This document shows, piece after piece, positions 34,944 to 43,988 of a stretch of 64,000 bases of DNA. Under the pieces are notes generated by a model. That model was not told the origin of the DNA. It ran no database searches and saw nothing but the letters and a program-made list of their open reading frames with translations. Position numbers and translations under genes: made by a program. This stretch comes from Streptomyces flavofungini (lineage in GTDB: Bacteria > Actinomycetota > Actinomycetes > Streptomycetales > Streptomycetaceae). The stretch covers positions 5,840,501 to 5,904,500 of the forward strand of contig NZ_CP128846.1 in assembly GCF_030388665.1 (NCBI RefSeq). Direction: 5' to 3'. Position 1 is the stretch's first letter. Each line of letters starts with the position of its first letter.

Positions 34944-36278
34944 CTAGAGCTCCGCGTCCGACGAGCCCTTCAGGTCGGCCGGGTCGAAGGCCTGGCCCAT
35001 CCGCCGGAACCCCTCGTCGCTGGGGTGCAGATTGTCCCCGGAGTCGTACCGGTCGAGCAGGGCCCGGGGATCGTAGGGATCGCGCAGCGCCTTGTCGAAG
35101 TCGACGACCGCGTCGAAGACCTTGCCGGAGCGGATCTCCTTGTTGACGGCCTGCCGCACGCCCTCAAGGGCGGGCGTGTACCCGCGGTGCCCGCCGAAGG
35201 GCATCAGCGTCGCCCCCACGACCCGCAGCCCGCGGGTATGCGCCTGCCGGGTCAGCTCCCGCAGCCCGTCGGTGATGCGCCGAGGGTCGGTTTCCTGCGG
35301 ATTGCGCAGGATGTCGTTGATGCCGAGGGCGATGACGACGGCCTTGACGCCGGTGCGGCCGAGGACGTCGCGCCCGAAGCGGGCGAGCCCGCTCGGGTTG
35401 GCGCCGGGCCCGCCCCGCGCGCCGGGCCTCCCGTCGGACAGGACACGGTTGCCGCTGATGCCCTGGTTCACGACGCTGTAGCGCGGCGCCCCGGACTCCT
35501 GGCGCAGCCGGTCGGCGAGGACGTCGGTCCAGCGGCGGTTGGCGCCCATGGTGGAGGTGATGCCGTCGGTGATGGAGTCACCGATGACGACGACGGTGCC
35601 GTCGGCCTCGCTGCTGAGCACGTCGACGGCGGAGAGGTAGCGCCAGTACGGGCTCTGCTCGTGGTACGCCGACCCGCTCGGGTCCTCGGTGTGGTCACCG
35701 TCGGCGACGTACGAGATCTGACGCGCGTGCGGGTGGTACGTCACCGGACCGGACGTGGTCGGCGAGAACGTCGTGACGAGCAGGTCCGAGTCGTGCGGCA
35801 CCCGCAGCCTGACGGCGTCGCTGACGATCTGCTGTCCGGGCTGGATCACCACGGAGGTGTCGCCGCGGAAGGTGAGCCGCCGCAGCGTGCCCGCGGCCGC
35901 GGTCGGGTTGTTCGAGGCGGTGGCCACGGCGACGGAGGCGTGCGTGACGGTGAGCGGCTGGGTGCCGTACAGGTTCGTGAGGGTGATGCGGGCGCTCTCG
36001 CCGCCGACGCTGGTGTGGACGACGTTGCGTACGGAACGCCCCGCCATACCACGCGCCTCGGTGCCGGGTTCGGCGCCCGCGGGAGAGGCGGACCAGGTGC
36101 CGACCCAGGTGCCCGCCGACGCCGGGGCCGCGGAGTTGCGCGGCCCCCGCGGAGAGGCGCTGAGCTGGTCCAACGCGTCGTCGTCGGCGCCGGTGACGCC
36201 GATGTATATGGCCGCTGAGACGACCACGACGACCGCGAGCACGGCGGCCAGCAGTGCATAACCGTGACGCTTGGTCAT
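34944..36278 (-). CDS. Secreted/anchored SGNH (GDSL-type) hydrolase
   Basis: A 444-residue esterase-fold protein. One N-terminal hydrophobic segment (about residues 8-28) acts as signal or anchor. An Ig-like N-terminal region (GTWVGTWSASPAGAEPG, then VRLRVPHDSDLLVTTF) precedes the SGNH domain with block I VVIGDSITDG, block II Gly (NQGISGNRVL), block III GIND and block V Asp-x-x-His (GDNLHPSDEG). The arrangement resembles Streptomyces GDSL lipase/esterases of about 400 residues. Substrate unknown. Divergent from the DUF445 gene. Confidence 0.92.
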   Translation of the reverse strand: MTKRHGYALLAAVLAVVVVVSAAIYIGVTGADDDALDQLSASPRGPRNSAAPASAGTWVGTWSASPAGAEPGTEARGMAGRSVRNVVHTSVGGESARITLTNLYGTQPLTVTHASVAVATASNNPTAAAGTLRRLTFRGDTSVVIQPGQQIVSDAVRLRVPHDSDLLVTTFSPTTSGPVTYHPHARQISYVADGDHTEDPSGSAYHEQSPYWRYLSAVDVLSSEADGTVVVIGDSITDGITSTMGANRRWTDVLADRLRQESGAPRYSVVNQGISGNRVLSDGRPGARGGPGANPSGLARFGRDVLGRTGVKAVVIALGINDILRNPQETDPRRITDGLRELTRQAHTRGLRVVGATLMPFGGHRGYTPALEGVRQAVNKEIRSGKVFDAVVDFDKALRDPYDPRALLDRYDSGDNLHPSDEGFRRMGQAFDPADLKGSSDAEL

Positions 36279-36444
36279 GCGGGCTGTTTCTCCTCGGGCA
36301 GGGGGAGCCCGAGGCTCCGGTGTGAACACCCCATGATGCGTCATGGGTCGCGAGGGGGCCGACACTGCCCCCCTCCGCTCACTCAGACGCCGGGAACTTG
36401 TGGTTCGTTCCAGGAGTCGGACTGGAAGGGACAATGCGAACGGG

Positions 36445-36515
36445 TACGAAGACGGCGTACGACACTCGAAGACGGGCGTACGACACTCGAAGGCGGCGTA
36501 CGACAGGCGTGCGCG
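36445..36515 (+). repeat. Tandem repeat upstream of the DUF445 gene
   Basis: Units of about 20 bp starting GCGTACGACACTCGAAG recur (36455, 36476, partial at 36444 and 36496), between the SGNH hydrolase and DUF445 promoters. The region 36279-36569 is otherwise without a gene. Confidence 0.6.
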
Positions 36516-36569
36516 TCCCCAGGGACGCGCAGGACGCAGGAACAGCGACGCGAAAACGGGGCTCCAGGA

Positions 36570-37958
36570 ATGCAAGGTACGAACACGGAGGAAGCGGCCG
36601 AGGCGGGCAGGGAGCAGCATGCCCGTGACGGCCGCTCCCCAAGCACGGGTGGCGGACCCGCGGCGGGACCGGGCGGGTCCGGCGGCCTCGGCGGACCCGG
36701 CGCCTTCAGCGAGGCCGACGCGGAGAAGCAGCGCGGCGTGCGCCGGATGAAGCTGACCGCGACGGGCCTGCTGCTGTTCGTCGCGGTCGTGTACGTGCTC
36801 GCGAAGTGGGCGCAGAACACGGGCGCCGGGACCTGGGCCGGATATGTCGCGGCGGCCGCCGAGGCGGGCATGGTCGGCGCGCTCGCCGACTGGTTCGCGG
36901 TGACGGCCCTGTTCCGGCACCCCCTCGGCATCCCCATCCCGCACACGGCGATCATCCCGAAGAAGAAGGACCAGCTCGGCGTCTCCCTCGGGGACTTCGT
37001 CGGCGAGAACTTCCTCTCCCGCACGGTCGTGCGCCAGCGCCTGCGCTCCGTCGGCATCGGCAGCCGCCTCGGCGCCTGGCTCGCCGAGCCGGAGCACGCC
37101 GACCGCGTCACCGCCGAGCTGGCCACCGCGCTGCGCGGCGCCCTCACCGTCCTGCGCGACTCGGACGTGCAGGCCGTCGTCGGCGAGGCCATCACGCGCC
37201 GCGCCGACGCCCAGGAGGTCGCGCCCGGCATCGGCAAGATGCTGGAGAAGGTCGTCACGGACGGCGGCCACAAGCGGGTCGTGGACCTGGTGTGCGTGCG
37301 CGCCCACGACTGGCTGGTGGAGCACGCCGACTCGGTGATGGACGCCGTCGAGGGCGGCGCCCCCGGCTGGACCCCGCGCTTCGTCGACAAGAAGGTCGGC
37401 GAGCGGGTCTACAAGGAACTCCTGCGCTTCGTCACCGAGATGCGCGACATGCCAGGACACCCGGCCCGCGGCGCCCTCGACCGCTTCCTCACCGACTTCG
37501 CCGCCGACCTCCAGTCCGACACCGACACCCGCGCCCGCGTCGAGCACCTCAAGCGCGAGGTCCTCGCCCGCGGGGAGGTCCAGGACCTGATCGCCTCCGC
37601 CTGGTCCGCGGTCCGCCGGATGATCGTGGCCGCCGCCGAGGACGAGCGCAGCGAACTGCGCCTGCGCGTCCGCGCCTCCCTGCTCTCCCTCGGCCGGCGC
37701 ATGGCCACCGACGCCCGCCTCCAGGAGAAGGTCGACGGCTGGGTCGAGGGCGCGGCGGTGTACGTCGTGACGACGTACCGCGACGAGATCACCTCCCTCA
37801 TCACCGACACCGTCGCGAGCTGGGACGCCGAGCACACCTCGAAGAAGATCGAGGCCCACATCGGCCGCGACCTGCAGTTCATCAGGATCAACGGCACGGT
37901 GGTGGGGTCGTTGGCGGGGCTCTTGATCTATACGGTCTCGCGGGCACTGGGCGGCTGA
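36570..37958 (+). CDS. DUF445 family membrane protein
   Basis: A 462-residue protein with a Gly/Pro-rich N-terminal tail (residues 1-58), a first membrane segment at about 62-80 (LTATGLLLFVAVVYVLAKW), the conserved AEAGMVGALADWFAVTALFRHPLGIPIPHTAIIP block, a long helical domain and a C-terminal membrane segment (VVGSLAGLLIYTVSRAL). This is the DUF445/YheB-YjiN layout. Function unknown. ATG 36570 is tentative because its ribosome binding site (CCAGGA) is weak; a downstream start near Met60 is possible. Confidence 0.85.
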   Translation: MQGTNTEEAAEAGREQHARDGRSPSTGGGPAAGPGGSGGLGGPGAFSEADAEKQRGVRRMKLTATGLLLFVAVVYVLAKWAQNTGAGTWAGYVAAAAEAGMVGALADWFAVTALFRHPLGIPIPHTAIIPKKKDQLGVSLGDFVGENFLSRTVVRQRLRSVGIGSRLGAWLAEPEHADRVTAELATALRGALTVLRDSDVQAVVGEAITRRADAQEVAPGIGKMLEKVVTDGGHKRVVDLVCVRAHDWLVEHADSVMDAVEGGAPGWTPRFVDKKVGERVYKELLRFVTEMRDMPGHPARGALDRFLTDFAADLQSDTDTRARVEHLKREVLARGEVQDLIASAWSAVRRMIVAAAEDERSELRLRVRASLLSLGRRMATDARLQEKVDGWVEGAAVYVVTTYRDEITSLITDTVASWDAEHTSKKIEAHIGRDLQFIRINGTVVGSLAGLLIYTVSRALGG

Positions 37959-38001
37959 GGCGGTCCGGCCCGGGGGCCAGGGCCGGGGTCAGGGCCGGGG
38001 G

Positions 38002-39351
38002 TCAGGGCCGGACCGCCCGGGGGCTCGCCAGCGACAGCAGCGCCGCCGTCGCGCACAGTGCCGCCGTCCCCACCCACACCAGGTCGTACGACCCGAACGC
38101 GTCCCTGGCCGCCCCGCCGAGGAACGCGACGGTGCCCGCGCCCACCTGGTGCGCGGAGTTGACCCAGCCGAACACGACGGCCGCGTCGGGGCCGAAGTGC
38201 GCGCGGCACAGCGCGATCGTCGGCGGCACCGTCGCCACGTCGAGGAGCCCGAAGACGACCACGAAGGCGACGAGCGGCGGCTGGACGGTCGCGGTGAGCA
38301 GCAGCGGCAGCGCGAGCAGGGCGAGGCCGCGCACGGCGAAGTACGCCGCGAGCAGCCGCCGCGCGTCCCGGCGGTCGGTGAGCCAGCCGGAGACCACCGT
38401 GCCCGCCACGTTGAAGATCCCGATCAGCGCGAGCAGCGAGGCGGCGGCCGTCATCGGCATGCCGTGGTCGTGCGCGGCGGGCGCGAAGTGCGTCCACATC
38501 ACGCCGTTCGTCGACGCCCCGCAGATCGCGAAGGTCCCGGCGAGCAGCCAGAAGGGGCCGGTGCGGGCCGAGCGGAGCAGGACGCCCGTGGCGCGCCGTG
38601 CCGCTCCCCGGACCGGCGCGGGCCTCGGCACGAAATCGGCCGCCCCGTAAGGGCACCGCCCCACGTCCGCCGGATGGTCCCGCAGCGTCAGCCACACCAG
38701 CGGCGCCGCCACCACGGCCGCACCCGCGAGTGCGAGAGCCGCCGCCCGCCACCCGTACCGCCCCACCACCTCCGAGAGCACCGGCAGGAACACGAACTGC
38801 CCCACGACGCTCGCCGCCGTGAGCAGCCCCGTGACGAGCCCGCGCCGCGCCACGAACCACCGCTCGGTGACGGTCGCCGCGAACGCCATAGCCGTGGCGC
38901 CGGTGCCGAGCCCCACCAGCACGCCCCAGTAGAGCGCGAATTGCCAGGCCGCCGTCATCGCCGTGGCGGTGAGCACGGCTCCGGCGCCGACGAGGCCGAG
39001 GGCGCCCGTCGTCACGTACCGCATCCCGAACCGGTCCATCAGCGCGGCCGCGAACGGCGCGGTGGCCCCGTACACGACCATGTTCACCGCGCCGCCCACC
39101 TCGATCGCACCGCGTGACCAGCCGAGTTCGGCGTGCAGCGGCCCGACGAGCAGGCCCGCGAGGGTGGTGAAGGCGCCTGCCGTGACGATGGCGAGGGCCG
39201 CGGTGGCGGCGACGGTCCAGGGGGTGAGGGGGAGGCGGGGCCTGCTCGGGACGGCGGGCGGCTTGCTCAGGGGTTTACGTGGTGTTCGTGGTGTTCGTGG
39301 CGCACGCGACGCACGCGACGCACCTGGTGACGTACTCGGCGACCTGCTCAT
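38002..39351 (-). CDS. MFS transporter
   Basis: A 449-residue twelve-helix major facilitator (monocarboxylate-porter-like: LTPWTVAATAALAIVTAGAF, ELGWSRGAIEVGGAVNMVV, RFGMRYVTTGALGLVGAG). The N-terminal 25 residues (RASRAPRTPRTPRKP) are encoded by a short tandem repeat (39272-39325) and are not part of the fold. The gene faces away from a GlxA-type regulator with only 50 bp between starts, so that regulator probably controls it. Substrate unknown. Confidence 0.85.
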   Translation of the reverse strand: MSRSPSTSPGASRASRAPRTPRTPRKPLSKPPAVPSRPRLPLTPWTVAATAALAIVTAGAFTTLAGLLVGPLHAELGWSRGAIEVGGAVNMVVYGATAPFAAALMDRFGMRYVTTGALGLVGAGAVLTATAMTAAWQFALYWGVLVGLGTGATAMAFAATVTERWFVARRGLVTGLLTAASVVGQFVFLPVLSEVVGRYGWRAAALALAGAAVVAAPLVWLTLRDHPADVGRCPYGAADFVPRPAPVRGAARRATGVLLRSARTGPFWLLAGTFAICGASTNGVMWTHFAPAAHDHGMPMTAAASLLALIGIFNVAGTVVSGWLTDRRDARRLLAAYFAVRGLALLALPLLLTATVQPPLVAFVVVFGLLDVATVPPTIALCRAHFGPDAAVVFGWVNSAHQVGAGTVAFLGGAARDAFGSYDLVWVGTAALCATAALLSLASPRAVRP

Positions 39352-39404
39352 GAACCGAGCGTCCGTCCGGCGGGGTGATCGCGACGAGTGGCCAGATGGC
39401 CAGG

Positions 39405-40433
39405 ATGTGCAAGGATCTGGCCGTGGCGGCATCAGGGACCACGGAACCCCGTACGGCGGCGCGAGCAGGGCGTCGCACCGTCGCCGTCCTCGTCCGGGAC
39501 GGCGTCCTGCCCATGGAACTCGGCCTGGTCCACCAGCTGTTCGGCAGCGCGCGCGACGCTGCGGGCGCCCCCCTCTACACGCCCCTGACCTGCGCCCTGC
39601 GCCCCGGCATGGTCGACACGGACGCCGACTTCCCCATCCGCGCGCCGCACGGCCCCGAGGCCCTGGCGGGCGCGGACACGGTGATCGTGCCCGCCTCGCA
39701 CCGCGAGGACGAGTCGCTGCGCCCCGGGGAGCTGCCGGGCCGCCTGGCCGATGCCCTGGCCCTGGCCTCCTCCGCTCGCCGCGTCGCGTCGATCTGCACG
39801 GGCGCGTTCGTCCTGGCCGCCGCGGGCCTCCTGGACGGCCGCAGGGCGACGACGCACTGGCTGTCGACGGACCTCTTCGCGCGCGCGTTCCCCGCCGTCA
39901 CGGTCGACCCGGATGTCCTGTACGTGGACGAGGGCGCCGTGCTGACGTCGGCGGGGGAGGCGGCCGGGGTGGACCTGTGCCTGCACCTGATCCGGCAGGA
40001 CCACGGGGCGGCGGTGGCGGCGGCCGTGGCGCGCCGCACAGTGGTGCCGCCACACCGGGAGGGGGGCCAGGCCCAGTACATCCAACGCCCGGTCACGGAG
40101 CCCGAATCGACGTCGACGGGCGCGGCGCGGGCCTGGGCCCTGACCCGTCTCGCCGAGCCCCTGTCCCTCGCCGAACTGGCCGCCCGTGCCTCGATGAGCG
40201 TCCGCACCTTCAGCCGCCGCTTCCGCGACGAGACGGGCCTCACCCCGGTCCAGTGGCTCACCCAGCGCCGCGTGGACCACGCCCGCCAACTCCTGGAGGA
40301 GACCGACCACACGGTCGACCGCATCGCGGCGGAGTGCGGCTTCGGGACGGGGGCGTCGCTGCGGGCGCACTTCCAGGCGGGGGTGGGGGTGTCGCCGGGG
40401 GCTTATCGGGCGACGTTCAGGGGGCGGAAGTAG
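39405..40433 (+). CDS. GlxA-type AraC regulator with DJ-1/PfpI domain
   Basis: A 342-residue regulator. The N-terminal DJ-1/PfpI-like domain (TVAVLVRDGVLPMELGLVHQLF, then ASICTGAFVLAAAGLLDGR with the nucleophile-elbow Cys) is followed by an AraC HTH pair (SLAELAARASMSVRTFSRRF and VDRIAAECGFGTGASLRAHF). Such proteins are usually activators or repressors of a neighbouring transporter or catabolic gene; the divergent MFS gene is the obvious target. Start ambiguous: ATG 39405 given, with ATG 39396 and GTG 39375 in frame. Confidence 0.88.
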   Translation: MCKDLAVAASGTTEPRTAARAGRRTVAVLVRDGVLPMELGLVHQLFGSARDAAGAPLYTPLTCALRPGMVDTDADFPIRAPHGPEALAGADTVIVPASHREDESLRPGELPGRLADALALASSARRVASICTGAFVLAAAGLLDGRRATTHWLSTDLFARAFPAVTVDPDVLYVDEGAVLTSAGEAAGVDLCLHLIRQDHGAAVAAAVARRTVVPPHREGGQAQYIQRPVTEPESTSTGAARAWALTRLAEPLSLAELAARASMSVRTFSRRFRDETGLTPVQWLTQRRVDHARQLLEETDHTVDRIAAECGFGTGASLRAHFQAGVGVSPGAYRATFRGRK

Positions 40434-40560
40434 GGGCGGGGGGGCAGGTGGGGCCCGTGGGCCGGGGCCGGCGCACGGCTGCGGCTCGTGGGCCGGGGCC
40501 CGGCTGCGGCCCTGGACCGAGGGCGGGGCATGGCATGCGGCCCGAGGTCGGGCGGACAGT

Positions 40561-40576
40561 TGAGTACCCGTACTCA
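40561..40576. promoter_or_regulatory. Perfect palindrome TGAGTAC-CC-GTACTCA
   Basis: A 16-bp perfect inverted repeat 37 bp upstream of the small membrane-protein gene at 40613, at the place expected for an operator or promoter element. The cognate regulator is not identifiable from the window. Confidence 0.45.
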
Positions 40577-40612
40577 GGCGCCCCCGCCCCCGCGGGCGCG
40601 ATCGTCGTACAC

Positions 40613-41086
40613 ATGAACGCACTGAGCCCCCTCAGCGGCCGCCCCGCCGCCGAACGCCTGGCGACGCGCCTGCTCGGCGCGGGCCTGGCGGCCGCCGCGT
40701 ACCTCCTCTTCCTGCCCTGGGACCTGCGCAACCGCGCCGAGACGCCCGGCGCGATCAACGAGACCTCGCCGGTGTCGGACGCGGACATCGCGTTCCTGGT
40801 GGCGACGGTCCTCGCCCTGGCGGCCTACTTCGGCCTCCGCGACCGCCTGCGCTGGACTCTCCCCGTGGTCGCCGCCCCACCCGCCGCCCTCCTCTTCACG
40901 TCCTTCGCCACGCACGAGCCCCCGGACGCGTCGATCTGGCCGGTGGCGTGGGCGGTCTTCGTGATGGCCGGGTGCGCGGTGGTGCTCGCGGTGGCGGGGT
41001 TCGCGCGGCAGTTCAGGGCGGAGCCGGCGTCTGCGCGGGGTGCGCGGGGCGCGCGGGGCGCGCGGGGCTGGTCGCGGTCGGCGTAG
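40613..41086 (+). CDS. Small four-helix membrane protein, unknown function
   Basis: A 157-residue hydrophobic protein with about four membrane segments (LLGAGLAAAAYLLFLPWDL, ADIAFLVATVLALAAYFGL, LPVVAAPPAALLFTSF, WPVAWAVFVMAGCAVVLAVAGF) and a short tail with three ARG-type tripeptide repeats (GARGARGARG). No family recognised. It begins 37 bp after a perfect 16-bp palindrome. Confidence 0.65.
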   Translation: MNALSPLSGRPAAERLATRLLGAGLAAAAYLLFLPWDLRNRAETPGAINETSPVSDADIAFLVATVLALAAYFGLRDRLRWTLPVVAAPPAALLFTSFATHEPPDASIWPVAWAVFVMAGCAVVLAVAGFARQFRAEPASARGARGARGARGWSRSA

Positions 41087-41149
41087 GCCCGCGTGGGGTG
41101 GCCGTCGGGTGGGCGTGCGGGCGGGTGCGCGCCGCACCCGCCGCCGGAC

Positions 41150-41452
41150 TCATCCGCGGCGGTCGACGACCACCCAGGACGCGAGCGCCACGCTCCCCGC
41201 GACCCCGAAGACGGCAGGCCAGGCGCCGACCTTCTTCGCCAGCGGATGCGACCCGGCGAACCCGGCGACGTACGCGGCGCTGAGCGCGGCGGCAGCCTTC
41301 CCGCCGGCCTGCCGCCGCCACTGCTGCGCGGCGGCGGCCCCGGCCACGGCGAGGACGGCTCCGCCGAGAGGACGCTTCTTGGTGAACCGGGCTACGGCGT
41401 ACCCGCCGACGAGGCCGGTGGCGGCCACTGCTGCCGCTGGAATCTTCGCCAT
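41150..41452 (-). CDS. Small conserved Streptomyces membrane protein
   Basis: A 100-residue protein (MAKIPAAAVAATGLVGGYAV) with three short hydrophobic segments and basic loops (RFTKKRPLG). It ends in VASWVVVDRRG-like sequence. Conserved small proteins of this composition are common in Streptomyces; no function is known to me. It marks the last core-like gene before the less GC-rich island. Confidence 0.65.
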   Translation of the reverse strand: MAKIPAAAVAATGLVGGYAVARFTKKRPLGGAVLAVAGAAAAQQWRRQAGGKAAAALSAAYVAGFAGSHPLAKKVGAWPAVFGVAGSVALASWVVVDRRG

Positions 41453-41789
41453 GAGTTGGTTCGCCTCTCGGTGATGCGCCCTCGATGCTCCTTGGCCCGA
41501 GGTTAAGGCAGGGGGCGTGATGCGCCAGGCACCGGGATCAGAGCTTTGGCTCCACCGGTTACGGCTGTGTGGTTCTCCCCTGGATGAGGGCGCCGACCGC
41601 GGCCCCTCGTGGCTCACCCTCGACGGGCAGCCGTGGCCAGCGCAGACCTGTGGAACATGACGAAGTCCCGGACTCACGGCCTGTCGAGCTGATGAACGTG
41701 TCGCTTCAGCCCGTGAGCCCTGTGAACGGCCACCCGGAACAGAGCTTCTGGCGTACGTTGTTCGACACACGTACCTACGGAGGAGTTCG
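41453..41789 (+). promoter_or_regulatory. Island edge and methyltransferase promoter region
   Basis: 337 bp without a convincing gene. Close to the methyltransferase start is a perfect dyad GTACGT-N10-ACGTAC (41753-41774), followed by CGGAGGAG as ribosome binding site. The dyad overlaps the probable promoter and could be an operator of a self-controlling system. GC content falls across this stretch. Confidence 0.45.
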
Positions 41790-42797
41790 ATGCCCGCGGC
41801 AACCCCTTTCAGTTCTTTAGAAGTTTGTGCGGGAGCCGGCGGCCTCGCGCTCGGCCTGGAGTCGGCAGGGTTCTCCCCCGTGGCGTTGGTGGATACCGAC
41901 GAAACGGCTTTGACGACACTGTTCGGGAATCGTCCCTCGTGGTCTCTGATCGAGGAGGACTTGAGGAGTTTCGATCCACAGGACCACCCGGAAGCCTTCG
42001 ACGTGGACCTGCTCTCGGCGGGAACCCCGAGAGTGAAGTCGATCGCGACGATCAATCGGCCGGGTGATCAGGCCGAGCGGGAGCTGGTGACTGCCGCCCT
42101 CTATCTCGTGGGCACGGTCAAGCCGCGCGCTGTTCTCTTCGAGAACGTGCCCGGTCTCGTTGACGGCGATGAATTCGGCGACGTGCGGGCAGAGATTGAG
42201 GCAGAGCTCACCCATCACGGATACCGCCTCTTCAAGAGCGTGCTGAATGCGATGGATTTCGGAGTTGCGCAGGATCGCAAACACGGGTTCTTCGTCGCCT
42301 TGAGGGAATCGGATGCCGCCGGCTTCAGATGGCCGACGCCGCTCCCCGGACCTGCACCCGTGGTCGGTGATGTATTGCATGCGTCCATGGCCGCTGCGGG
42401 CTGGCCCCACGCGGACGCCTGGGCCGCCCACGCGCGCCGCGTCGCGCCCACCCTCGTAGGCGGATCCGACCGGCGGGGCGGACCGGACCTCGGGCCCGAG
42501 CGGGCGAAGGCGATCTGGGAGCGCATGGGTATCAACGGCGGAACCGTTGCGGACGACGTACCCGGACCGTCGGACGGCTGGGCTTTGGGTGGTGAGCGCC
42601 GCGGGCTGCCCGCGCTCACTGTGGCGCAGGCGGCCCTGCTCCAGGGCTTTCCTCCCACCTGGCAGATCGCAGGCCGGAAGACCCGGAAGTACAGGCAGGT
42701 CGGACAGGCTGTGCCGCCGCCTCTTGCATCGGCGCTCGGCCGACAGATCGCCGCTGCGCTCACTGGCTCCTCAGGTGACTCGTCGCCTGCACCGTGA
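41790..42797 (+). CDS. C5-cytosine methyltransferase homologue lacking the catalytic Cys
   Basis: A 335-residue protein with the fold of Dcm-type methyltransferases: motif I EVCAGAGGLALGLESAGF (residues 11-28), motif VI LFENVPGL (ENV at 118-120), motif VIII VAQDRKHGFFVAL and motifs IX-X (LTVAQAALLQGFPPTW, VGQAVPPPLA). Motif IV, where active enzymes have Pro-Cys-Gln, reads SAGTPRVKSIAT: Arg81 takes the place of the nucleophilic cysteine. SAM binding may persist but methyl transfer by the normal mechanism cannot. It is 18 bp ahead of an intact methyltransferase gene, with which it may act as a non-catalytic partner. Confidence 0.85.
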   Translation: MPAATPFSSLEVCAGAGGLALGLESAGFSPVALVDTDETALTTLFGNRPSWSLIEEDLRSFDPQDHPEAFDVDLLSAGTPRVKSIATINRPGDQAERELVTAALYLVGTVKPRAVLFENVPGLVDGDEFGDVRAEIEAELTHHGYRLFKSVLNAMDFGVAQDRKHGFFVALRESDAAGFRWPTPLPGPAPVVGDVLHASMAAAGWPHADAWAAHARRVAPTLVGGSDRRGGPDLGPERAKAIWERMGINGGTVADDVPGPSDGWALGGERRGLPALTVAQAALLQGFPPTWQIAGRKTRKYRQVGQAVPPPLASALGRQIAAALTGSSGDSSPAP

Positions 42798-42815
42798 GCC
42801 GTCTAGGATCTCGGC

Positions 42816-43988
42816 ATGAACGCTGCCCCCCACATCACTCCTGTCAACATCGTTGACCTGTTCGCGGGCTGCGGCGGCCTTACGCAGGGGTTCCACGAGT
42901 TCCGGCCGGGGGCAGTCGAGCATCCAGTCTTCCGTACGGTTGCCGCGGTCGAGCACGATGTCGCTGCGGCCTCGACCTACGCCTTGAACTTTGCTGACGA
43001 AGCAGGAGGGTCAGGGCACATTCACGCCGGTGATATTGAGGACTGGGAGCCGGACGCACACGCGGGGCAGGCTGAGGTGATTCTCGGCGGTCCCCCCTGC
43101 CAGGGCTTTTCCGGATTGGGCAAGGAAGACAAGAACGACCCGCGGAACAAGCTCTGGCGAGAGTATGCACGAGTAGTGAACGCAATCAAGCCGAAGATGT
43201 TCATCGTTGAGAACGTCGATCGGTTTCTGCGTTCGCCCGAGTTCGCACTCCTGCATGCCGCCACGGAGAAGCCGGACGGGATGTTGCGGGACTACGAGCT
43301 GGTTCAGCAATCGGTTCTGAACTCTGCTGACTTCGGTGTTCCGCAAGCCCGGCGGCGCGTTATCGTTGTCGCCGTTCGGCGAGATCTCAAGCACTTGCAG
43401 AATCTTGAGTACCCCCGGCAGACCCACGCCAAGAACGGTGGCGACTTCCTCCCCGGCGCGGGTCAGGAGAAGTGGATGGCTGTGGGGCCGGCTGTCTTCT
43501 CCCGTACGCCGGACGAGACACGCACGACCGAGCTTCCCGAGAGGGAGTGTGCACCCCTGGGAGTCACGCTGCCCGGCGTGTTCGCGACCACTGATCTGCA
43601 CTTCGGCCGTAACCCCACGGAGCTTTCCCGGCAGCGGTACAGGGCGATCCCTGAGGGCGGCAACCGGCACGACCTCCCTCCGGAGCTCTCGACCGCCAAA
43701 TGGATTGCTCACAAGAATGGTTCGCACGATGTCATGGGGCGCATGTACTGGGATCGCCCATCCGTGACCATCAGGACCGAATTCTACAAGCCGGAGAAAG
43801 GGCGCTACCTGCACCCGCGTGCGCATCGTCCCATCACTCACTATGAAGCGGCCCTGATCCAGGGGTTCCCCGCTGACTTCAAGTGGAGTGGGAGCAAGAT
43901 TCAGATCGGCAGGCAGATCGGCAACGCGGTACCTGTCGGTCTGTCCCGGGCGCTGGCCGGGATGGTGTACGGCGCACTCAGGGACTGA
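42816..43988 (+). CDS. DNA C5-cytosine methyltransferase, intact
   Basis: A 390-residue enzyme transferring methyl from SAM to cytosine C5. Motif I VDLFAGCGGLTQGF, motif IV GGPPCQGFSGLG (Cys95), motif VI FIVENVDRF, motif VIII VPQARRRVIVVAVR, motif IX RYLHPRAHRPITHYEAALIQ and motif X IGNAVP are all present. The variable recognition region lies at about residues 215-310. Target sequence unknown. Codon use is less GC-biased than in the core genes. Its stop overlaps the converging unknown gene by 11 bp. Probably the protecting methylase of the island. Confidence 0.95.
   Translation: MNAAPHITPVNIVDLFAGCGGLTQGFHEFRPGAVEHPVFRTVAAVEHDVAAASTYALNFADEAGGSGHIHAGDIEDWEPDAHAGQAEVILGGPPCQGFSGLGKEDKNDPRNKLWREYARVVNAIKPKMFIVENVDRFLRSPEFALLHAATEKPDGMLRDYELVQQSVLNSADFGVPQARRRVIVVAVRRDLKHLQNLEYPRQTHAKNGGDFLPGAGQEKWMAVGPAVFSRTPDETRTTELPERECAPLGVTLPGVFATTDLHFGRNPTELSRQRYRAIPEGGNRHDLPPELSTAKWIAHKNGSHDVMGRMYWDRPSVTIRTEFYKPEKGRYLHPRAHRPITHYEAALIQGFPADFKWSGSKIQIGRQIGNAVPVGLSRALAGMVYGALRD

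Noticed and set aside
41569..41820. 83-residue plus-strand frame at the island edge
   Set aside because: Runs out of frame into the methyltransferase gene, has no ribosome binding site and no recognisable domain.
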